A stretch of DNA of 11,675 nt from Fluviibacter sp964387485 (GTDB lineage: Bacteria > Pseudomonadota > Gammaproteobacteria > Burkholderiales > Rhodocyclaceae), in NCBI GenBank assembly GCA_964387485.1, contig CAYLWV010000051.1, positions 1-11,675 on the forward strand, in the 5' to 3' direction. The notes under the pieces are model-generated. The model was given only the letters and a program-made list of their open reading frames with translations. It ran no database searches and was not told where the DNA came from. Positions 6,464 to 11,675 of this stretch are shown piece after piece; position 1 is the stretch's first letter, and each line of letters opens with the position of its first letter. A program made the translations under genes and the position numbers.

Positions 6464-7348
6464 TCAGCGGGCTTTGAAGGTATCCCGCATAGCGCGCAAT
6501 GCTGTAAAGACATCAACGGGCGCAGCACTGGATTCCGCTGCCGCCTCGGCCAGCGCGGGTTGATCGCAACGTAAAAACGGATTGGTTGCCCGCTCTTCAG
6601 ACAGCAGCAACGGCAGCGTCGGCGAGCCCTGCTGCCTGAGTGCACGGATCTTCATGCCGCGCTCTACCAGCACAGCGTTATCCGGATCAACCGCAAGTGC
6701 AAATGGCAGATTCAGGAGCGTGTATTCATGCGCACAGTAGATGCGGGTACTGCCCTCGAGCTGGCTCACTCGTGCCAGAGCATCAAACATCTGCGACGCC
6801 GTCCCTTCGAATAAACGGCCGCAACCCAGACCGAAAATCAGATCCCCGGAAAACAGGGCGCCCGGTTTCATGGTTTGGTTGGGTCGCAACAGATAGGCCA
6901 GATGCCCCCGTGTATGGCCGGCAACATCCATCACCGCCAGCGATATGCGCTGCCCCCCTTCAAACGAATGAAATGGCTCAATTTCCTCACCACCCGATAG
7001 CGGGTCGGTAACCTCCGGAATCTGCTCGACCGCCGGCCCGTACACCCGGACGGGATGCTCGGGATAATGCTGCACCATCCAGTCGATAATCTCGGCAACG
7101 CCCCCCGTATGATCGGCGTGATGGTGCGTTAGCAAGATGCTGGTCGGTATACTTTGTGCACGACGGCAGTAATCCAGCACGGGTGCGGCATCGCCCGGGT
7201 CCACCACAGCCACCGGCCCAGCGACCCCCTCTACCGATGTTTTCGGGACCAGAATCCAGATCAGATTATCGTCAAAGGCCGGCAAGCCAACCACGGTGAG
7301 TGCGCCGTGTTCAGAACGAATCCAGTGGGGAGAATCAATCGTCGTCAT
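6464..7348 (-). CDS. gloB: Hydroxyacylglutathione hydrolase (glyoxalase II)
   Basis: GloB hydrolyses S-D-lactoylglutathione to D-lactate and glutathione, completing methylglyoxal detoxification in the cytoplasm. The 294-residue protein is a metallo-beta-lactamase-fold enzyme. The binuclear metal motif THHHADH is at 74-80 (H75, H77, D79, H80). Further ligands are H145 in VAGHTRGH, bridging D169 in FSGDLIF and H207 in CAHEYT. GCGRLFEG (175-182) is the glyoxalase II signature. It is some 35-40 residues longer than the usual 250-260, partly from about 10-15 extra N-terminal residues and insertions before and after the metal motif. The ATG at 7348-7346 has no clear ribosome-binding site. It is divergent from the yafS-like gene across 66 bp, the same pairing as gloB and yafS in E. 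coli. Confidence 0.93.
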   Translation of the reverse strand: MTTIDSPHWIRSEHGALTVVGLPAFDDNLIWILVPKTSVEGVAGPVAVVDPGDAAPVLDYCRRAQSIPTSILLTHHHADHTGGVAEIIDWMVQHYPEHPVRVYGPAVEQIPEVTDPLSGGEEIEPFHSFEGGQRISLAVMDVAGHTRGHLAYLLRPNQTMKPGALFSGDLIFGLGCGRLFEGTASQMFDALARVSQLEGSTRIYCAHEYTLLNLPFALAVDPDNAVLVERGMKIRALRQQGSPTLPLLLSEERATNPFLRCDQPALAEAAAESSAAPVDVFTALRAMRDTFKAR

Positions 7349-7414
7349 AAGTGAGATCGCCAGGAGTGAAAGCGGTATTGCACGGTAAACTGATGCCTGT
7401 TTTTCATTTTCCCT

Positions 7415-8230
7415 ATGCCCAGACTGATGTCAACCAACACCGGCCAGTTTTCTGCCCACACTCCCCAGAGCGACTGGTTTCAAACGCCGGCCGGGCGTTA
7501 CGTCGCCCAATGGGCAACCGCCACGGCGAACGCCCTGCTGGTTGACGTGTTCGGTGTTCAGGCGGCGCAAATCGGCTGTGAATCGCTGGACCTCATGGCC
7601 GGCAACCGGATTCAACACCGATTTCGCTGTTTGACAGGAGTTCACGGCGCCTGCGAGCCCACCCTCTGCACCAGTGGCACACCGGTGACTGTGGAAACCG
7701 ATGCCGCCGCGCTGCCTTTCGACAGCGACAGTATGGATCTGATCGTGCTGCCCTTCATGCTGGAAGCCCACCCGGATCCGCACCAGGTTCTGCGCGAGGT
7801 GCAACGCGTACTGCGCCCCGAGGGTCAACTTCTGATTCTCGGCTTTAACCCTGTGTCCTTATGGGGGGTGCGCAATTACCTCAGCCGCCTCGCCCGACCG
7901 GACGCCTTCGATTTTCCGTGGCCGGGCAACTACCTTTCCGTTTTACGCCTCAAAGACTGGCTGAAGCTGCTGGATTTTGAAGTCTCACGCGGTCATTTCG
8001 GCTGCTATGCACCGCCCTGCAAGCGTGAGAGCACGTTCAGCCATCTGCACTGGCTGGAATTGGCCGGAAACCGCTGGTGGGGTTTTGCCGGTGGATGCTA
8101 CGCCATCATGGCCATCAAACAGATCCCCGGTATGACCCTGCTCACCCCTAGCTGGCTCAAATCCCCTAAAAAAATTCGCAGCAAGGCCTCGCTTGTTGCA
8201 GAACAGAATCAGACTCAACAACAATCATGA
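7415..8230 (+). CDS. YafS-like class I methyltransferase-fold protein
   Basis: This 271-residue protein resembles E. coli YafS, a SAM-dependent methyltransferase-like protein of unknown substrate. The matching core is ALPFDSDSMDLIVLPFMLEA (about 109-128), then DPHQVLREVQRVLRPEGQLL and LGFNPVSLWG (about 152-161), the usual post-motif region of class I methyltransferases. The expected glycine-rich SAM motif I is poorly formed: the region reads ESLDLMAGNRIQHRF, without GxGxG. The end is basic and glutamine-rich. Start could be the ATG at 7415 or 7427; an in-frame TGA at 7391 limits further extension and neither start has a clear ribosome-binding site. Its stop overlaps the rnhA start (ATGA), suggesting coupling. 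The position between gloB and rnhA supports the family call; the substrate is unknown. Confidence 0.82.
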   Translation: MPRLMSTNTGQFSAHTPQSDWFQTPAGRYVAQWATATANALLVDVFGVQAAQIGCESLDLMAGNRIQHRFRCLTGVHGACEPTLCTSGTPVTVETDAAALPFDSDSMDLIVLPFMLEAHPDPHQVLREVQRVLRPEGQLLILGFNPVSLWGVRNYLSRLARPDAFDFPWPGNYLSVLRLKDWLKLLDFEVSRGHFGCYAPPCKRESTFSHLHWLELAGNRWWGFAGGCYAIMAIKQIPGMTLLTPSWLKSPKKIRSKASLVAEQNQTQQQS

Positions 8231-8691
8231 ACACACCCTCGAACCCTGACGTGATCCAGATCTATTCCGATGGTGCCTGCCGCGGCAACCCCGGCCCGGG
8301 CGGCTGGGGCACCCTGCTGCGCTACCGCGACCATGAAAAAACCCTGCATGGTGGCGAACCCAACACGACCAACAACCGCATGGAGCTGCAAGCGGTCATT
8401 TCCGGATTAGCGGCTTTAAAACCGGACAACACCACCCCGGTGGAAGTGCATACTGACTCCAAATATGTGCAACAGGGCATGCAATCTTGGATTCACGGCT
8501 GGAAGCGCAATGGCTGGAAAACATCCGATAAGAAGCCGGTAAAGAATGCCGATCTCTGGCAGCAGCTGGATACCCTCGCCCAGAAATTCGATGTCAGCTG
8601 GCACTGGGTCAAAGGGCACGCCGGCCACCCGGAAAACGAACGCGCCGATCAATTGGCCAACCAGGGTATCGATGAGCTGGGTACCCTGTAA
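8227..8691 (+). CDS. rnhA: Ribonuclease HI
   Basis: RNase HI cuts the RNA strand of RNA-DNA hybrids, clearing R-loops and primer remnants in the cytoplasm. The 154-residue length matches the E. coli enzyme (155). The metal-binding catalytic residues are all present: D15 (YSDGACRGNPG), E53 (RMELQAV), D77 (HTDSKYV) and D141 (ERADQLAN). The catalytic-loop histidine is H131 in KGHAGHPENERAD. The basic handle region with GWKRNGWKT (about 91-99) is also present. The ATG overlaps the stop of the upstream methyltransferase-like gene by 4 bases, so translation is probably coupled. dnaQ follows after 28 bp on the same strand, unlike E. coli where rnhA and dnaQ are divergent. Confidence 0.97.
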   Translation: MNTPSNPDVIQIYSDGACRGNPGPGGWGTLLRYRDHEKTLHGGEPNTTNNRMELQAVISGLAALKPDNTTPVEVHTDSKYVQQGMQSWIHGWKRNGWKTSDKKPVKNADLWQQLDTLAQKFDVSWHWVKGHAGHPENERADQLANQGIDELGTL

Positions 8692-8719
8692 AATAGTCAC
8701 TGATTACCCATAGATCATC

Positions 8720-9436
8720 ATGCGCCAGATTATTCTCGATACTGAAACCACCGGCCTGGACCCAAAACAGGGCCACCGCATCATTGAAGTGGCCGGGGTG
8801 GAGCTCGTCAACCGCCGGCTCACCAACCGCCACTTTCACCATTACGTAAACCCGGACCGCGCCATTGATGAAGGCGCTCAGGCAGTGCACGGTATTTCAA
8901 GCGAGTTTCTCGCCGACAAACCCCGCTTTGTCGATATCGCGGACAGCTTTCTGGATTTCATCGCCGGCTCGGAACTGGTAATCCACAACGCCCCCTTTGA
9001 CGTCGGCTTTCTCAATGCCGAGCTGGAACTGCTGGGTAAACCACCGGTCACCACCTTTTGCGACAATGTCACCGATACGCTGAAGATGGCCCGGGATAAC
9101 TACCCCGGTAAGCGCAACAGCCTGGATGCGCTGTGTGAACGCCTGGAAATCGATAACACACATCGTAACCTGCACGGCGCACTGCTCGATGCCGAATTAC
9201 TTGCTGAAGTCTATCTGGTCATGACCCGTGGTCAGGATGGCTTTGCCATGGTCTTTGAAGAATCAGCCGAAAGCATTGCTTTTAGCGCCGATGCCAGTCG
9301 CCTGCGGGATCTGCGTATTCAGACAGCCACCGAGCTGGAGCACCAGGAACACCTGAAAGTGCTGGAACAGATCCAGAAGGAATCCGGCGGTAAATGTCTC
9401 TGGCTCAGCCAGGACGCTGCACTCGCTGCCCAGTAA
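8720..9436 (+). CDS. dnaQ: DNA polymerase III epsilon subunit (proofreading exonuclease)
   Basis: DnaQ is the 3'-5' exonuclease that removes misincorporated bases within the polymerase III core, bound to DnaE and the beta clamp. The 238-residue protein is close to E. coli epsilon (243). Exo I has D7 and E9 in LDTETTGLDP, Exo II has D94 in HNAPFDVGF, and Exo III has H152 and D157 in NLHGALLDAELLAEVY. QDGFAMVF (172-179) sits where E. coli has its clamp-binding QTSMAF. The polymerase-binding tail ends with SGGKCLWLSQ. The ATG at 8720 lacks a clear ribosome-binding site. It lies 28 bp after rnhA on the same strand and probably shares its transcript; a perfect hairpin follows the stop. Confidence 0.96.
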   Translation: MRQIILDTETTGLDPKQGHRIIEVAGVELVNRRLTNRHFHHYVNPDRAIDEGAQAVHGISSEFLADKPRFVDIADSFLDFIAGSELVIHNAPFDVGFLNAELELLGKPPVTTFCDNVTDTLKMARDNYPGKRNSLDALCERLEIDNTHRNLHGALLDAELLAEVYLVMTRGQDGFAMVFEESAESIAFSADASRLRDLRIQTATELEHQEHLKVLEQIQKESGGKCLWLSQDAALAAQ

Positions 9437-9454
9437 CCCGACACGACACCCATG

Positions 9455-9491
9455 GTGAGCCTCACGAATGTGAGGCTCACGCCTAACTTTT
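9455..9491 (+). terminator. Probable terminator hairpin after dnaQ
   Basis: A perfect 11-bp inverted repeat, GTGAGCCTCAC at 9455-9465 and GTGAGGCTCAC at 9470-9480, encloses the tetraloop GAAT. It begins 18 bases after the dnaQ stop. The following sequence contains only a short CTTTT a few bases later, so the U-tract is weak. Termination of the methyltransferase-rnhA-dnaQ transcript is the most likely role; partial read-through into tex is possible. Confidence 0.65.
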
Positions 9492-9518
9492 GCCCTATTT
9501 CCATACCGACACATCGCT

Positions 9519-11675
9519 ATGCCACTGATCATTGACGTCCAGATTGCCAAAGAACTCCAGGTCAAAACCGAGCAGGTCAAAGCCGCCATCCAGCTGCTGG
9601 ATGAAGGCGCCACCGTCCCCTTTATTGCCCGTTACCGGAAGGAAGTGACCGGCGGCCTGGATGACACCCAGCTGCGTTATCTGGAAGAACGTCTGATCTA
9701 TCTGCGTGAACTTGAAGACCGTCGGACAGCCATCCTGGCGTCGATTGACGAACAGGGCAAACTCACACCCGAGCTCAAAGCGGATATCGACGCCGCCGAA
9801 ACCAAACAGCGTCTGGAAGATCTCTATCTGCCGTATAAGCAGAAACGCCGCACCAAAGCTCAGATCGCCCGTGAAGCCGGCATCGAACCTCTGGCCGATA
9901 CCCTACTCGACAACCCCGAACTCACACCAGAAACGGAAGCCGAAAAGTACTTCAACGTCGAGGCCGGCTTTGCCGATACCAAAGCCGTGCTGGATGGTGC
10001 ACGCCAAATTCTGATGGAGCGCTTTGCCGAAGATCCGGAACTGGTTGGCCAACTGCGTGAATACCTGAACGAGCACGGCATGGTGCGCGCCAAGGTGGTG
10101 GAAGGCAAAGAAACCGAGGGTGCCAAATTCCGTGACTGGTTCGACTTCCACGAACCATTGAATGCCATGCCATCGCACCGTGCTCTGGCCCTGTTGCGTG
10201 GCCGCAATGAAGGCTTTCTGCAAGTCTCGCTTATCCTTGATAGCGAACTGGAACAAGAGCAAACCGGGTCACCTTCAACCGCACCTAACCCTTGCGAGCA
10301 GCGCATCGCTAACCGCTTTGGCATCAAACAGCAAAACCGCCCTGCGGACAAATGGCTGAATGACACCGTCCGCTGGACCTGGCGCGTTAAGTTATCGCTG
10401 CATCTGGAGCTCGACCTGATGGGTCAGCTGCGCGAACACGCCGAAGAGGAAGCCATCCGCATCTTTGGCAAAAACCTCAAGGACCTGCTGCTGGCTGCGC
10501 CAGCCGGTCAGCACGTTACCATGGGCGTTGATCCCGGCATCCGCACCGGCTGCAAACTTGCGATTGTCGATGCCACCGGCAAGCTCCTTGATACCGACAC
10601 CATCTACCCACACGAACCCCGCCGGGACTGGGCCGGCAGCATGACGACGATTGCCGCTCTGGCTAAAAAGCACGGTGTCAGCCTAGTCGCTATCGGCAAC
10701 GGCACCGCCAGTCGCGAAACCGACAAACTGGTGCAGGATGTCATGAAGCAGTTCCCTGATCTCAAGCTCACCAAACTGGTGGTCTCCGAAGCCGGTGCCT
10801 CGGTGTACTCGGCCTCTGAACTGGCCGCGCGTGAGTTCCCGCAACTCGATGTCTCACTACGTGGTGCTGTTTCCATTGCCCGCCGTCTGCAGGACCCACT
10901 GGCCGAGCTCGTCAAGATCGAGCCCAAATCCATAGGTGTGGGTCAGTATCAGCATGACGTATCGCAACTCAAACTAGCACGGAGTCTGGATGCTGTAGTC
11001 GAAGACTGCGTCAACGCCGTCGGCGTTGATGTGAATACCGCTTCGGCACCGCTGCTCACGCGCATCTCCGGCCTTAATGCCGGCCTGGCCAGCAACATCG
11101 TCAGTTACCGTGACAGCAATGGCGCCTTTAAAACCCGCCAGGAATTATTGAAGGTCCCGCGCCTCGGCGACAAAACCTTTGAACAGGCAGCAGGCTTTCT
11201 GCGCATCCGTCATGGCGACAACCCGCTGGATGCCTCATCGGTTCACCCGGAAGCCTACCCGGTTGTGGAGAAAATCCTGGCCGACATCAAGCAACCCATC
11301 AAAGATGTCATGGGTAACAACAGTGTCTTGCGCGCCCTCAGTGCCAGCAAGTACACGGATGACCGTTTCGGTCTGCCCACCGTGCAGGACATCTTCAAGG
11401 AACTGGAAAAACCCGGTCGCGACCCGCGCCCCGAATTCAAAACCGCCAGCTTTGCGGATGGCGTCAATGAAGTGAAGGATCTGGTTCCCGGCATGCTGCT
11501 GGAAGGTGTCGTCACCAACGTTGCTGCCTTCGGCGCCTTCGTCGATATCGGCGTACATCAGGATGGCCTGGTGCATATTTCCGCCCTTTCCAACACCTAT
11601 GTCAAAGACCCGCACGATGTCGTAAAAGCCGGTCAGGTGGTTCGCGTTAAAGTGCTGGAAGTCGATCTGCCACGC
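9519..11675 (+). CDS. tex: Transcription accessory protein Tex, 3' end outside window
   Basis: Tex (YhgF family) is a conserved cytoplasmic nucleic-acid-binding protein linked to transcription and RNA handling; its exact role is still debated. The frame is open for 719 codons from the ATG at 9519 to the window end, with no stop. E. coli's homologue has about 773 residues, so roughly 50-60 are missing. Visible parts are the N-terminal helical Tex region (1-330, opening with IARYRKEVTGGLDD), the YqgF/RNase H-like domain with MGVDPGIRTG (335-344) and GNGTASRETDKL, the helix-hairpin-helix region (about 505-560), and an S1 RNA-binding domain starting near 650 (GMLLEGVVTNVAAFGAFVDIG in key form), cut at VKVLEVDLPR. 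No clear ribosome-binding site precedes the start. It follows a likely terminator after dnaQ. Confidence 0.95.
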   Translation, partial: MPLIIDVQIAKELQVKTEQVKAAIQLLDEGATVPFIARYRKEVTGGLDDTQLRYLEERLIYLRELEDRRTAILASIDEQGKLTPELKADIDAAETKQRLEDLYLPYKQKRRTKAQIAREAGIEPLADTLLDNPELTPETEAEKYFNVEAGFADTKAVLDGARQILMERFAEDPELVGQLREYLNEHGMVRAKVVEGKETEGAKFRDWFDFHEPLNAMPSHRALALLRGRNEGFLQVSLILDSELEQEQTGSPSTAPNPCEQRIANRFGIKQQNRPADKWLNDTVRWTWRVKLSLHLELDLMGQLREHAEEEAIRIFGKNLKDLLLAAPAGQHVTMGVDPGIRTGCKLAIVDATGKLLDTDTIYPHEPRRDWAGSMTTIAALAKKHGVSLVAIGNGTASRETDKLVQDVMKQFPDLKLTKLVVSEAGASVYSASELAAREFPQLDVSLRGAVSIARRLQDPLAELVKIEPKSIGVGQYQHDVSQLKLARSLDAVVEDCVNAVGVDVNTASAPLLTRISGLNAGLASNIVSYRDSNGAFKTRQELLKVPRLGDKTFEQAAGFLRIRHGDNPLDASSVHPEAYPVVEKILADIKQPIKDVMGNNSVLRALSASKYTDDRFGLPTVQDIFKELEKPGRDPRPEFKTASFADGVNEVKDLVPGMLLEGVVTNVAAFGAFVDIGVHQDGLVHISALSNTYVKDPHDVVKAGQVVRVKVLEVDLPR

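Noticed and set aside
9860..10366. Minus-strand open frames opposite tex
   Set aside because: The tex frame is continuous here with conserved Tex sequence. The antisense products are rich in Ser and Arg and resemble nothing known.
1..11675. Mobile element, CRISPR array, prophage, toxin-antitoxin or defence system
   Set aside because: All long frames are assigned to conserved chromosomal genes, gaps are short, and no regular spaced repeats, transposase motifs or tRNA-like sequences were seen on reading both strands.

Overview
The window reads as ordinary chromosome of a betaproteobacterium. I infer this from gene content and order: bamD (comL) divergent from rluD-pgeF, a PHA synthesis cluster directly behind pgeF, and gloB divergent from a yafS-like gene followed by rnhA and dnaQ. 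Finer placement, possibly near Neisseriales, is a guess. No mobile element, tRNA, rRNA, CRISPR array or phage gene was found.

Left arm (1-5523, all minus strand, so transcribed right to left): rluD (23S rRNA pseudouridine synthase), pgeF (peptidoglycan editing factor, 8-bp overlap with rluD), a ZIP-family metal transporter, phaC (class I PHA synthase), phaB (acetoacetyl-CoA reductase), an intrinsic terminator, and the first 20 codons of phaR (PHA regulator), which leaves the window. PhaB supplies (R)-3-hydroxybutyryl-CoA, PhaC polymerises it to polyhydroxybutyrate, and PhaR senses polymer and represses the pathway. phaA (beta-ketothiolase), the usual partner between phaC and phaB, is absent. 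In its place is a 181-bp spacer with a tandem 10-bp repeat and a possible promoter.

Middle (5524-7348): bamD (outer-membrane assembly lipoprotein) runs on the plus strand, divergent from rluD and convergent with gloB (hydroxyacylglutathione hydrolase, the second glyoxalase enzyme) on the minus strand.

Right arm (7349-11675, all plus): a YafS-like methyltransferase-fold protein overlaps rnhA (RNase HI) by ATGA. Next are dnaQ (DNA polymerase III epsilon proofreading subunit), an 11-bp perfect hairpin, and tex (RNA-binding transcription accessory protein), which is cut by the window end inside its S1 domain.

I see no wholly new system. The points most worth a second look are the remodelled PHA locus (metal transporter between pgeF and phaC, no phaA), the tandem repeat before phaB, the phaR promoter that overlaps the phaB terminator, and the degenerate SAM motif of the YafS-like protein. 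Every gap between genes is under 300 bases.
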